Assembly: GCA_965279005.1 (NCBI GenBank)
Contig: CBDIHK010000026.1
Span: forward strand, 124,001-188,000
DNA length: 64,000 bases
Reading direction: 5' to 3'
Source of the DNA: Planctobacterium sp965279005
GTDB lineage: Bacteria; Pseudomonadota; Gammaproteobacteria; Enterobacterales; Alteromonadaceae
Under the pieces are notes generated by a model. It ran no database searches. It was not told the DNA's origin and saw only the letters and a list, made by a program, of their open reading frames with translations. How positions within the stretch are numbered: position 1 is the first letter of the stretch; each line of letters opens with the position of its first letter. Both the position numbers and the translations under genes were made by a program. Positions 8,649-19,300 of the stretch are shown piece by piece.

Positions 8649-10073
8649 TTATTCATTCTTACTAATTATTTTATTAATAATGTTGGTGGTAGATACGCCA
8701 TCTTCAAAGTTGAGCACCTGCACTTCACCGCCGTTGGCCCAAACCTGTTTGGCACCGGCGATTTGTTCCGGTTCATAGTCGCCACCTTTGACCAACACGT
8801 CAGGCAATAAACCGGCGATCAACCGCTCTGGCGTGTCTTCGCTGAAATCCACCACCCAATCCACCGATCCCAATGCCGCCAACACTGACATTCGCCGTCC
8901 TAAATGGTTGATCGGCCTGCCCTCGCCTTTTAAGGCGGCAACTGAAGCATCGGAGTTAACCGCAACAATTAACCTGTCACCTAGCTTCGCAGCATTGTCC
9001 AAATAGGAAACATGGCCAGCGTGCAAAATGTCGAAGCAACCATTGGTCATCACAATTTTCTCACCGCGCTGTTTGGCTTGTTTCACCGCCACTTGTAACT
9101 GGGATTCAGTCATCACACCCAAGCCCACTTCGTGCCCTTCTTGCACTGCAGCAGTGAGTTCTTGCAAACTAACCGTAGAAGTACCCAATTTGGCAACGAC
9201 TATACCTGCCGCCGCATTGGCCAATATACATGCTTCTTTTAAATCAACACCTGCCGCCAAGGCACTGGCTAGAGTAGCCACCACCGTATCACCGGCACCG
9301 GTGACATCATAAACTTCCCTGGCTTTAGCCGGTAGGTGCAGTTCCTGGTCATCCGCTTGGATCAAGGTCATGCCCTGCTCGGAACGGGTTACCAAAATAG
9401 CCGCGATTTCCAAGCGCCGGATAAGCTCGTGGGCTTTTCTAACGATTGTGTCTTCGTCAGGACACTCTCCTACTACCTGCTGGAATTCGGACATATTAGG
9501 GGTAATCAGGGTCGCGCCGCGGTAACGCTCAAAATCACTGCCTTTTGGGTCAACCACAACTGGCAAATTGTGCTCTTTGGCAAGCTTTATCAATGCCGGG
9601 GCATTGCTTAAACAACCCTTGGCGTAATCTGACAACACCACGACTTTTCCCGCGCCAAGTTGCTGTTCAAAATTCTGTTGTAGTTGGCTTTTGTCGACAT
9701 CTTGGAAGTTTTTTTCAAAATCCAGCCGTATCAATTGCTGGTTGCGGCTTAGTACCCTGAGTTTGGTAATGGTATCCATTCCGGGTACAGGTACAATCTG
9801 GCAAGAGGCGCCCACTGCGCCTAACACTTTGTCGAGGGTGCGTGCTGATTCATCTTCCCCACCCAATCCCATGACTATTACCTGGGCGCCAAGGGCGGCA
9901 ATATTAAGCGCCACATTGGCAGCACCACCGGGTCGCTGGTCGGCATCTTCTATTTTAACGACAGGTACTGGTGCCTCAGGGGAAATGCGGCTGGTAGGGC
10001 CCAACCAATATTTATCCAACATGACATCACCGACAACAATGACTTGTGCGGCATCAAAATCCAGTACTCGCAT
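8649..10073 (-). CDS. hldE: Bifunctional heptose-7-phosphate kinase / heptose-1-phosphate adenylyltransferase
   Basis: A 474-residue protein, close to the 477 residues of E. coli HldE. Residues 1-~315 are a PfkB-type kinase (VVGDVMLDKYWLGPTSRISPEAPVPV near the start, DVTGAGDTVVA at the catalytic site). The rest is a nucleotidyltransferase with TNGCFDILHAGHVSYL, containing the HxGH motif. It phosphorylates D-glycero-D-manno-heptose 7-phosphate at C1 and later transfers AMP to make the ADP-heptose precursor of the LPS inner core. The frame extends to a TTG at 10106, but the ATG at 10073 follows an ACGGAAAG site and matches the family N terminus. The lipid A acyltransferase at 15.3 kb serves the same envelope layer. 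Confidence 0.96.
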   Translation of the reverse strand: MRVLDFDAAQVIVVGDVMLDKYWLGPTSRISPEAPVPVVKIEDADQRPGGAANVALNIAALGAQVIVMGLGGEDESARTLDKVLGAVGASCQIVPVPGMDTITKLRVLSRNQQLIRLDFEKNFQDVDKSQLQQNFEQQLGAGKVVVLSDYAKGCLSNAPALIKLAKEHNLPVVVDPKGSDFERYRGATLITPNMSEFQQVVGECPDEDTIVRKAHELIRRLEIAAILVTRSEQGMTLIQADDQELHLPAKAREVYDVTGAGDTVVATLASALAAGVDLKEACILANAAAGIVVAKLGTSTVSLQELTAAVQEGHEVGLGVMTESQLQVAVKQAKQRGEKIVMTNGCFDILHAGHVSYLDNAAKLGDRLIVAVNSDASVAALKGEGRPINHLGRRMSVLAALGSVDWVVDFSEDTPERLIAGLLPDVLVKGGDYEPEQIAGAKQVWANGGEVQVLNFEDGVSTTNIINKIISKNE

Positions 10074-10148
10074 TGAACTTTCCGTTATTAGTTTTATTTC
10101 ATCCAATTGTACCAGTAAACGGGATTTGTTAGCACTACCGCAAAGTTA

Positions 10149-10466
10149 TTAGCTGCAAAGCTCTGCCAAGGGCTGCAATTGGGGTTCAAGAATGGTTTTA
10201 TTGCCAATATAGGTATGTTTTAAAATCTTGTATGCCCAAGCGGGGAGTTCGCTATTGATGCGGAAATAGCGGTCAAGCTCATGGCTTCGCTCACATAGGA
10301 TATTGTGTTTTACCAATAGGGCTAAGTTGCGGGATAAGGTGCCAGTGGGCAGGTTTAGCACATTAGCTAACTGGGTCAGGCTGAGTTCGTGGCAATGCCA
10401 AAGCAATAGCACAATGTTGAGCCTAGTTTGATCGGCAAGGCAGCGGAAAAACTGATCGGTACGCAT
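10149..10466 (-). CDS. ArsR-family winged-helix regulator
   Basis: A 105-residue protein with an ArsR-type winged helix: LADQTRLNIVLLLW, then LTQLANVLNLPTGTLSRNLALLVKHNIL (recognition helix), then the wing. No clear metal-binding Cys cluster is visible in the usual alpha3 position, though Cys residues occur in WHCHEL and near the C terminus. Target and inducer are unknown. It lies between hldE and a membrane protein, both on the same strand, but gaps of 75 and 125 nt do not make a tight operon. Confidence 0.85.
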   Translation of the reverse strand: MRTDQFFRCLADQTRLNIVLLLWHCHELSLTQLANVLNLPTGTLSRNLALLVKHNILCERSHELDRYFRINSELPAWAYKILKHTYIGNKTILEPQLQPLAELCS

Positions 10467-10591
10467 TGTTAGTATAGTTGGCGTTTAAATACTAGTGTTG
10501 AATTGTGGCGCTAGTTTGCAAAGCTAGCATGACAAATTAATGACAACTTTAAAGGTAATTATACTAACCTCAAAAAATATTATTACCGCCT

Positions 10592-11491
10592 CTAGCTGAT
10601 CAGCCCAGCCATTATCAGGGCAATGCCAACACTTAATGCCAGCTCGATGCTCGCAACCCCGATATTGTGCTGTTGGTCAATCTCTTGTACCAAGTTTACG
10701 TTGGCCAATATAAACCGGCGGGCAATCGCTACTAGCCCAGTTAGCACCAGCGCAAGGGCCAATCCAACGATCAACCAGCTGGTGAGGTTGCTAACATAGC
10801 CTGTAGGCTTGTATTCCAAGATACTGCCCGCTGCGGTAACTGCTAAAGCGGTGCCCAGCAAGTGCCCAGAATGCTGGATAGCCAGGGCGAGTTGGCCTTT
10901 GGTTAGGGAAGACTGCAAGGTGCCGCTGCGGTTATTTTCGGCAAAGCGCCGCTCCAGGATCCTGGTCATTGTCAGCAAAATCGCTTGCGATACCAGGAAA
11001 CCGGAAAAAATGGCAACAAAGGCGTTAAAGTCAAAGCCTTGTACCCAGCCCATAACACTGTGTACTATCAATGCCGTTGAGATAGAGCTGGAGGCGTCCA
11101 CCAGGGCAATAGTAACGTTGCGGTCGCGGATGTGGAACTCTTTGTCAAGCCGGTTCAAAACAATCTTATCGTGGGCAAAGCGTCCTATTTTAATCAAGAC
11201 GATACCGACCGCACCGTAGACCAGCATGGTAATGACAGAACCTTTCAAATCACCCGTAGTAGAATTGGAGACGGCGCCCGCGAGCACAATAGCTAATGCC
11301 AACATCCTACCGGCCACACTGATGCAGTAGGCAAAATTGTCATGACCCGGCTGCCGCTTGGTGCCAGCTTCGACTAAACGCCCGGAAATCCAGCGCAACA
11401 TACTCAGTAAGAATATGGCTATAGCCATATCTATGGCTAAATACAGCCAGAGGTCTGGTGAGATAGGTATCAAATTAACTAGAGCGCCCAT
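10592..11491 (-). CDS. Tandem DUF350-type inner-membrane protein
   Basis: A 299-residue protein with about eight hydrophobic segments arranged as two similar halves, consistent with a duplicated DUF350 (YjfL-like) domain; phrases include MLVYGAVGIVLIKIGRFAHDKI in half one and LTSWLIVGLALALVL in half two. The biochemical function of this family is unknown to me. The ATG at 11491 follows TAGGAT. It is divergent from glnE, with about 165 nt between the two starts for both promoters. Confidence 0.75.
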   Translation of the reverse strand: MGALVNLIPISPDLWLYLAIDMAIAIFLLSMLRWISGRLVEAGTKRQPGHDNFAYCISVAGRMLALAIVLAGAVSNSTTGDLKGSVITMLVYGAVGIVLIKIGRFAHDKIVLNRLDKEFHIRDRNVTIALVDASSSISTALIVHSVMGWVQGFDFNAFVAIFSGFLVSQAILLTMTRILERRFAENNRSGTLQSSLTKGQLALAIQHSGHLLGTALAVTAAGSILEYKPTGYVSNLTSWLIVGLALALVLTGLVAIARRFILANVNLVQEIDQQHNIGVASIELALSVGIALIMAGLIS

Positions 11492-11657
11492 ATCCTACCT
11501 GCCTAATAAGTTTCTGCTGCCGTGGCTATGGCTTATGCAACGAACGCCTAAAAAAACGCAAAGTTGCCATTGCCTTGCCACGCAAGCAAGTTACATTGTT
11601 ATATTAGATTATGCGGCAATTGTCTTAAAATCAAAAACATAACACCAAGGGGAAGTG

Positions 11658-14510
11658 ATGCTCGATCCGAAAAAGATACCCAGTAGCCTCGCAGGGCTCG
11701 GCCGCGAAAGGCTACAGCAGTGGCTAGATGAACACAATGTGTCACTTAAACAGGGCGAGGCGGATGAATTAGCGATGGGCTTTGGCTTGAGCGACTTTAT
11801 ATTCCAACAGTTGTTGCGCCACCCCGGTTGGGCTACCGATTGCCTGCACAACAAGCCAAATGCCAAATGCTACGAGCCACAGCTCGGTGAACTATTGGCA
11901 AGCACAACCGACGAAAACGAGTTATCACCCAGGTTGAGGCAATTTCGCAACCGTGAAATGTGCCGCATAGCTTGGTTTGACCTGTCAGGGCAACAAACGA
12001 TTGAGGCTTCACTATCTGCAGTGTCTGCACTCGCCGACGCGCTCATATTGGCTACCTACCAATGGCATTACCGACAAGCCTGCAAACGCTGGGGCACGCC
12101 TATGGGCAGCAAAGGCGAACAAAACATGTTGATATTGGGCATGGGCAAGCTAGGCGGCAGGGAACTTAATTTTTCATCCGACATCGACCTTATTTTTACC
12201 TACCCCGAACAAGGCGAGCTCGACAATGGCCGCAAATCAATCGAACACCAGCAGTTCTTTACCAAAATAGCGCAAAAGCTTATTGCTTCACTACACCAAA
12301 TAACTGCTGATGGCCAAGTGTTTAGGGTCGATATGAGGTTACGGCCGTTTGGCGATAGCGGTGCCTTGGTTTCCCACTTTGCCGCGCTGGAAGACTATTA
12401 CCAGCAACAAGGGCGGGAATGGGAACGCTACGCCATGGTCAAAGCCCGCATCCTAAATGCTGGTGATGCCTACGCGGAAGAATTGCAGTCTATGCTGAAG
12501 CCCTTTGTCTACCGGCGCTACATTGATTTTGGTGTACTGGAATCACTGCGCGATATGAAGCAGATGATCCAGCAAGAAGTGCGACGCCGAAACCTAGGCA
12601 ACAATATTAAATTGGGTGCGGGTGGCATTAGGGAAATAGAATTTATCATCCAAAGCATCCAGCTTACCCGGGGTGGTAAACAACCGCAATTGCAAACCCG
12701 CAACCTCCTGCAAACCCTTCAGGTGATGGAACAAGAAGCAATCTTACCGAATGAGTGTGCTACGGAACTTAGACAGTCCTACCTGTATTTGCGCAAAGTG
12801 GAACACTGCTTACAGCAATTTGCCGACAAGCAAACCCAAGAATTACCCGGTGACGAGCTTGGGCAAACCCGCCTGTCTTGGCTAATGCAAGACGCCAGCT
12901 ATCGCGATTTTATGGCACAGCTGAGCCAGGTTATGTCCCTGGTGCGGCAACAGTTCAGTGAGCTTATTGGCGACGGTGAAAATGACAACGCCCCCAACGA
13001 TAGTAATTTGCTGAAACTGCAAGATCTCTGGATTTTGCAGTTAAACCAGGAGGAAACAGGACAATTATTGGCAGGTGTCGTGCCTGGGTCGGAGCAGCAG
13101 GATTTTTTCCAATCAGTAGGCAACCTTAAAAGTGAATTGCAAAACCGCCCCATGGGAGCCCGCGGCAAAGAAACTATCGACAAACTATTGCCCCTTATAT
13201 TGTACCTTGCCCTTGCAGTACAGCCAGAAGCGCGGGGCACGACATTGCAGCGGATTGGCGTTGTCCTCAAAGCTATTTGCAGGCGAACTGCCTACCTAGA
13301 GCTGCTATTGGAAAACCACGGCGCCCTCGAACAATTGTTATCCTTATGCCAAAAGAGCCCTTGGATTGCAGAGCAGCTTGCGAGGTTCCCATTGCTGCTG
13401 GACGAATTGATTAATCCGGCCAGCCTGTACCAGCCAACCCCACTTGCAGCTTATCCAGATTTGTTACGGCAGTTGCTGCTGCGGGTACCCGAAGATGACT
13501 TGGAGCAACAAATGGAGGCATTACGGCAGTTTAAATTGTGCCAACAGCTGCGGGTTGCGGCAGAGGATGTCTGCGAAGCCTTACCTATAATGAAAGTCAG
13601 TGACCATTTGACCGCACTTGCAGAAACCTTGATTGCCGATGTAGTAAATATTGCTTGGCAGCACATGGTTGAAAAATACGGTTACCCTGCTGATGCCAGT
13701 GAACAAGACAAGCGGTTTGCCGTTATCGCCTACGGTAAACTCGGCGGCATTGAATTGGGCTATAGCTCAGATTTAGATTTGGTATTCCTGCACGATAGCC
13801 CCAAGAGCGGCTACACCACTGGTGACAAAAGTATTGAATCGCGGCAATTTTATGTAAAGCTGGCCCAGCGCATTATCCATTTATTTAGCACCAAAACGGC
13901 GTCAGGCGAGCTTTATGAAATCGACATGCGCCTGCGCCCCTCTGGCAATTCAGGCCTGCTAGTATCAAGCGTTGATTCATTTAGGGATTACCAAGAGCAG
14001 GAAGCCTGGATCTGGGAGCACCAAGCCCTGGTGCGTAGCCGTGCAGTTGCTGGATCGGCTAACCTGCTAAAGAAGTTTGCTGAAATTAAGCGGGATATAA
14101 TCTGCCAACAGCGTGACGGCGAAGCACTCAAGCAGGAAGTGAGTAAAATGCGCACCAAGATGCGCCAGCACTTGGACAAGTCGAACCAAGAGTTGTTTGA
14201 CTTGAAACAGGGCATTGGGGGTATAGCAGACATAGAGTTCCTAGTGCAATATTGGACCTTGCTCAATGCCAATAAACTGCCGGAATTATCTTGCCATTCA
14301 GATAATGTCAACCTGCTGGAAACACTGGCAAGTGCAGGGATTATTTCGGACATGCGCCAACAGCAATTAAAAACAGCATATTTGAACTACCGCAACGCCA
14401 GCCACAGGCTCGCCCTGAAAAACAAATCCAGTTTGGTCAAGCAAACGGAGTTTCAAGATTTAAAAGCCCAGGTAGCCGCCATTTGGCAAGAGGTATTTAG
14501 CCACTCGTAG
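11658..14510 (+). CDS. glnE: Bifunctional glutamine synthetase adenylyltransferase/deadenylylase
   Basis: A 950-residue protein, against about 946 in E. coli. It adenylylates and deadenylylates glutamine synthetase under PII control and so sets nitrogen assimilation. Two nucleotidyltransferase domains are visible: the N-terminal one with GGRELNFSSDIDLIF and the C-terminal one with GGIELGYSSDLDLVF, each carrying the acidic DxD pair, and each followed by a helical domain with a conserved GGIREIEF / GGIADIEF phrase. I prefer the ATG at 11658 to the GTG just before it because AAGGGGA then has better spacing. The 3' end overlaps the convergent TcpQ-like gene by 14 nt. Confidence 0.97.
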   Translation: MLDPKKIPSSLAGLGRERLQQWLDEHNVSLKQGEADELAMGFGLSDFIFQQLLRHPGWATDCLHNKPNAKCYEPQLGELLASTTDENELSPRLRQFRNREMCRIAWFDLSGQQTIEASLSAVSALADALILATYQWHYRQACKRWGTPMGSKGEQNMLILGMGKLGGRELNFSSDIDLIFTYPEQGELDNGRKSIEHQQFFTKIAQKLIASLHQITADGQVFRVDMRLRPFGDSGALVSHFAALEDYYQQQGREWERYAMVKARILNAGDAYAEELQSMLKPFVYRRYIDFGVLESLRDMKQMIQQEVRRRNLGNNIKLGAGGIREIEFIIQSIQLTRGGKQPQLQTRNLLQTLQVMEQEAILPNECATELRQSYLYLRKVEHCLQQFADKQTQELPGDELGQTRLSWLMQDASYRDFMAQLSQVMSLVRQQFSELIGDGENDNAPNDSNLLKLQDLWILQLNQEETGQLLAGVVPGSEQQDFFQSVGNLKSELQNRPMGARGKETIDKLLPLILYLALAVQPEARGTTLQRIGVVLKAICRRTAYLELLLENHGALEQLLSLCQKSPWIAEQLARFPLLLDELINPASLYQPTPLAAYPDLLRQLLLRVPEDDLEQQMEALRQFKLCQQLRVAAEDVCEALPIMKVSDHLTALAETLIADVVNIAWQHMVEKYGYPADASEQDKRFAVIAYGKLGGIELGYSSDLDLVFLHDSPKSGYTTGDKSIESRQFYVKLAQRIIHLFSTKTASGELYEIDMRLRPSGNSGLLVSSVDSFRDYQEQEAWIWEHQALVRSRAVAGSANLLKKFAEIKRDIICQQRDGEALKQEVSKMRTKMRQHLDKSNQELFDLKQGIGGIADIEFLVQYWTLLNANKLPELSCHSDNVNLLETLASAGIISDMRQQQLKTAYLNYRNASHRLALKNKSSLVKQTEFQDLKAQVAAIWQEVFSHS

Positions 14511-15117
14511 AAGCGAGGCTGCAATTGGTGTCTAGGTAATCTGAACGGTCAGCGGTAATCACGAGTGAACGTTGCTTGGGGCAGACGTAGGCATTGACCT
14601 CACCATTGAAATTGGCATTGACGGCCCGTGATATTTTGTAAAGGGAGCCGACAATGGTGTCATCCATTTGGAATTGGCTTTTAACGATGAAATCTTGATC
14701 CAATTCCCAAATCACCTGCATGCCCTCTTCCTGGGCATAGCTGGTAATTGCTTCGCGCAAGGTAGAGCCGGCCCTAAAAGTACGGTATTTATGTTCGCCA
14801 ACCCAGCGTCCACCTATTGGTGCGGCCTGTTCTTTTTCCATCTGCTTGAGCCGGGCATTAAGGGGTTTATCGTCACGGTTGATATCCATGACAAAATCAC
14901 CTAACTCTTCTTTAATGGGCTCTGTCGAGGACATGCGGTGCGCGGCATAAAAATCACTCAAGCTGCTGTCGATATTGCGCTTTGGTTGCTCCCGTTGTTT
15001 CGCCACTTTGTTATTTTGCGAGTTGATAACGAATGCGGCAATAGCAATAAGGATGACAGCCAACACAATCTGTTTGGCCCAAAACGCGGCAGGTGAGAAC
15101 GACTTTTTCTTAGCCAT
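14497..15117 (-). CDS. TcpQ-like C-terminal domain protein, membrane anchored
   Basis: A 206-residue protein with one N-terminal membrane segment (about residues 15-33, WAKQIVLAVILIAIAAFVI), a polar linker, and a C-terminal TcpQ-like domain (YRTFRAGSTLREAITSYAQ, DQDFIVKSQFQMDDTIVGSLYKISRAVN). The C-terminal domain would face the periplasm. In toxin-coregulated pilus systems such a protein assists the secretin, but no pilus genes are near, so the partner here is unknown. The 3' end overlaps glnE on the opposite strand by 14 nt. Confidence 0.75.
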   Translation of the reverse strand: MAKKKSFSPAAFWAKQIVLAVILIAIAAFVINSQNNKVAKQREQPKRNIDSSLSDFYAAHRMSSTEPIKEELGDFVMDINRDDKPLNARLKQMEKEQAAPIGGRWVGEHKYRTFRAGSTLREAITSYAQEEGMQVIWELDQDFIVKSQFQMDDTIVGSLYKISRAVNANFNGEVNAYVCPKQRSLVITADRSDYLDTNCSLASTSG

Positions 15118-15270
15118 ACAGCTTATACACCATAAAAAAAATGCCCAAATAAACGCTCAATTTATATCCGAAATCGCGCTCCATTACCAGTTTTTGGCAG
15201 CAAAAACAGGAACTGGTTCACAAATAGCAAAAACTAGTTACACAATTAGCCTAACAAAGCAACAACGCAG

Positions 15271-16197
15271 CTAACGGTACAAGGAAGGGTCTTCCGGGTT
15301 AGGCCGGGTTTTAAAGCGTTTGTGCATCCATAAATATTGTCCTGGCGCCTTTAGCACCAGCTCTTCAATTTTCCGGTTAACCCTGGCGACGTCAGCCTTG
15401 TCATCGCCAGAGGGAAAGCCCTGCAACCCAGGGTAAAACTCAACGCAATAGCCTTTGTCGGTTGCGTGGGATGAGATAAATAGGACTTCGCAATCAGCGT
15501 TGTGCGCAAACAACAAGGTACCGGTCGTCGTAGCCGCATGCTCAACCTTAAAAAACGGTACAAATTCACAGCGCCTACGGCCATAGTCTTGGTCAGGCAA
15601 GTAGAAACTAATTTCCCCATCGCTAAGTGCCTGCAACATGCCTTTGACATCCCTTTTGTGGATCATGTATTTGTTGGATCTCGCCCGGCCGCGGGTCTGT
15701 AGATATTCCATCAGCGGATTGTCATGCTTGCGGTAAAATGCCACAGCGGGTTTGTACAGGCCTGCAATACGGCAGCCTAACTCTATACTCATGGTGTGGG
15801 GCGCAAGACAAAGGATGCCCTTGCCCTTGGCCAGCGCTGCTTGGACATGTTCCAGCCCTTTCACCTCAGACACGGCGCGCACCCGCCAATCTGGCCACCA
15901 CCAGCCCATGACGGTTTCCATAACGGCCATACCGGCGGCATCGATATTCTCTTGCAGCACGTTTTCCCGCTCCTGCTCAGTCCAGTCCGGAAAACACAGC
16001 TCCAAGTTACGCCTAGCAATAGCCACCCGTTTTTTAACCAAGGTTTTTAGTAAAAAACCAAAGCCATGCCCGATGCGCCGAATTATGGGTAGGGGCAACC
16101 AACTGACCAAATAAAGGAAAAGGCAAGCCAGCCAAATGGGCCAATAGCGCGGGTGCAGGAACGACAGCTTAAAAGTAGGCGCTTCAATTGTTTGCAA
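15271..16197 (-). CDS. lpxL: Lipid A late acyltransferase (LpxL/LpxM family)
   Basis: A 308-residue protein with an N-terminal membrane anchor (about residues 18-40) and the family motif CLAPHTMSIELG, an HxxxxE catalytic pair, closer to LpxL than to LpxM. Further family phrases are RKHDNPLMEYLQTRGR, SFYLPDQDYGRR and YLWMHKRFKTRP. It adds a secondary acyl chain to Kdo2-lipid IVA on the cytoplasmic face of the inner membrane. The start is a TTG at 16197 with AGAGGAAA 5-8 nt upstream. Which acyl chain and position it uses cannot be read from sequence. Confidence 0.9.
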   Translation of the reverse strand: MQTIEAPTFKLSFLHPRYWPIWLACLFLYLVSWLPLPIIRRIGHGFGFLLKTLVKKRVAIARRNLELCFPDWTEQERENVLQENIDAAGMAVMETVMGWWWPDWRVRAVSEVKGLEHVQAALAKGKGILCLAPHTMSIELGCRIAGLYKPAVAFYRKHDNPLMEYLQTRGRARSNKYMIHKRDVKGMLQALSDGEISFYLPDQDYGRRRCEFVPFFKVEHAATTTGTLLFAHNADCEVLFISSHATDKGYCVEFYPGLQGFPSGDDKADVARVNRKIEELVLKAPGQYLWMHKRFKTRPNPEDPSLYR

Positions 16198-16394
16198 ACA
16201 GCGTTTCCTCTTTCAGGTTAAACAAGCGGTGGGAATGAATTTGCAGCATTCTAAAGCAGAGTTTAAATATATACTAGAACTGGGGTAGCTTATGGTCAGA
16301 TGTCTGTAAACTTTGCGTTTGTGATTCCCACACGGTACGCTAAATTGATATAAACCAAGCTGGCTTCATCAGTCCTGGCAATAGAGGGGGCGCC

Positions 16395-19300
16395 TTGAAC
16401 AATTCGGATAATAACGGACAGGCAATTTCATGCATGTTGGCAGATTGTTCTGCATCCGGCATTTTACAATTGGAAATGGGCGGCCAGATCGTCTATGCAA
16501 ACCCTGCCGCCAGCCGTTTGTTTGGCTACAGCACCGAAGAGTTCCAGGCACTCAACTTCAATGAACTTATTCCGGGTCAGTTGCTGTCTTCTGATGACCC
16601 TTTATTCCACGATTTTGTGAAGCACTACAGCGCAGAAAACATTGATGACAGCGCCAGCCTCACCGCCTTTAAGAAAAACGGCGACATATTTTTTGCCTCC
16701 ATTGGTATTGCCCAGTTTGAACAGAATGGCAATCTTTACCTTGTTGTCACAGTACAGGAATCCGCCAAATTAAAATCCACTGAACAAAATTTGATGGAAT
16801 TGAGCCAAAAATTCCAAGTGGCAAAAGAAGCTGCGGGCATCGGCATCTGGGAGATGGACTTTGAAACCGGGGAGCTGCGCTGGGACGACCAAATGCACCA
16901 GTTATACGGCGTTGCCCCTGAAGACTTCGGTGGCAGCTATGACGATTGGTCGAAACGGGTACATCCTGACGACCTTGGTCCGTCAGAAGCCATGTTTAAC
17001 TATTGCATGGAGCAAAAAACCCGCTTTGATACTAGCTTCCGTATTGCCACCCTAGACACGGGTGAAGAGAAATACCTGAAGGCCTTTGGTCGGTTTATTT
17101 ACGACAGTAATGACAACCCGATACAGTGCATTGGCGTGAACTTTGATTTAAGTGACCGATACGCTGCGCAACGGCGCCTGATCGAAAGCACTGAAGAAAA
17201 TGCCATGCTCGCCAAGTTAGCGCAAGAAACAGACAACGCCGTAATCATCACAGACGCGCAACAGAAAATAAGCTGGGTTAACCGCAGTTTCGAAAAAATA
17301 TCAGGCTACACCTTCGAAGAGGTGATTGGAAAAAAACCAGGCAGGTTCCTGCAGGGTGAGCGCAGTGACCCCGAAGTGGTTAAGCGTATGAAAGATGCCA
17401 TTGAGAATGGCCATGGCTTTAACGAAGAGCTGATCAACTACCACAAAGATGGCTCACCCTATTGGCTGCGTATAAACTGCCAGCCGCTCTACCGCGATGG
17501 TGAACTGACCGGGTTTATGGCGCTAGAGAGTGACATAACCGACCAAAAAGAAGCTGAACTTCAAATTACCAACCTGAACCGATTACAAAAAGCCGTATTG
17601 GACAGTGCTAATTTGATGCTGATTTCCACCGATACCAATTTTAATGTCAAAAGCTTCAACAAATGCGCCGAGGAATTGCTGGAATACAGCGAAGATGAAG
17701 CTGTGGACAAATTGAACCTATCTGATTTTTTTGATCCCCATGAGCTAATGTTTGGCGCCCAGAAGCTTGGCCGCACCCTAGATATGGTGTTGCAGCCAGG
17801 GGTAGAAACCTTCTTGGAAAAGGCGAAAAAAGGGGTAGATGTCGAGCAAGAGTGGCAATTCCTGTCCAAGAGCAAGCACCAATTCCCGGCCATGTTGTCC
17901 ATCGTACCCATCGAGAATGAAGACAATAAGCTGAAAATAGAAGGCTACCTAGCCATTGCCAGGGATATATCCCAGCTCAAAGAAATTGAGGCAGAAAAGC
18001 AGCGCAACCAGGATCTACTGGAAACCACAGGCACCATGGCCAAACTAGGTGGCTGGGAATTCAATATGGCCAATAATAACGTTTACTGGTCCAAGGAAGT
18101 TTATCGCATCCACGAAATGCCCATTGGCGAAGAAATCACCTTGAGCGAAGCCATCGAGTTCTACTCGCCCGAGGCGAGGCCGGTCATCCAAAGGGCAATA
18201 GAAGACGCAATAGCCGACGGTAAGTCATGGGATCTGCAATTGCCTTTTGTGACCGCTAGGAACCGCAGGATTTGGGTGCGTTCGGTAGGGTTTGTGGAAT
18301 ACGTTAACGGTGAACCCATGATGCTGCGCGGTGCTTTCCAAGACATCACCCAACTGAAGCGGGCGGAAGAAAAAGCCAAAGAGGCAAGCCGTACCAAGAG
18401 CGATTTTTTAGCCAACATGAGCCACGAAATACGGACTCCCATAAACGGCATTATTGGCATGAATGACCTGCTTTTAAAGACCGACCTGTCAGAAAAACAG
18501 CGCCATTACGTAACCCTTGCCCAGGCGAGTGGCGAGTCCTTGCTACATTTGATTAATGACATTTTGGATTTCTCGAAGATTGAGGCCGGCAAGCTCGAAC
18601 TAGAAGAAATACCATTCGATATTCACAAACTAGTGTCGGAGCTGGCTGACACCTTCGCACTACGGGCCGAAGAAAAGCAGCTGGACTTCATCTGCATTAT
18701 TGAGCCTTCAGTGCCACAATTTGTACGATCTGATCCCAGCCGGATCCGCCAAATCATCAACAACCTTTGCAGCAATGCCCTCAAGTTCACCGAGACGGGA
18801 CAGGTCGTGCTGCAAGTCAGTGAAGTTGGCCTAAACAAACTGCACTTTGAAGTGCAGGACTCAGGCATTGGTATTCCTGACACGAAGATTAAAAACTTGT
18901 TCAACAAGTTTGTCCAAGTGGACGCCTCAACGACACGCAAATTTGGCGGTACCGGGCTAGGCCTGGCGATTTCCAAACAGCTGTCAGAGATGATGGGCGG
19001 CAGTATTGGCGTTTCCAGTGAAATGAACCAAGGCTCAACATTTTGGTTCAGCATCCGCTATGGTGAAGCGTTGGAAGAAACACCGGAACCGATTACCGTA
19101 CCCGATTTGTCCCAGCACCGCTTGTTATTGGTGGAAGCTAATGCCTTGGTTCGAAAGGTGTTTGAAAATATGGTGGCAGCAACAGGCGTGGAATTGCACT
19201 TCGCTGAAAATGCCCCAGCAGCAATCAAATTATTGCGCGAAAAACAGCAAACTGAGCAAGCTATCGACGCTGCTTATATTAGCCTCAAACTAACCGGAAT

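Noticed and set aside
17230..17560. A functional blue-light LOV domain in the hybrid kinase
   Set aside because: The GRFLQG phrase is present but the flavin-binding Cys of the GxNCRFLQ motif is absent.
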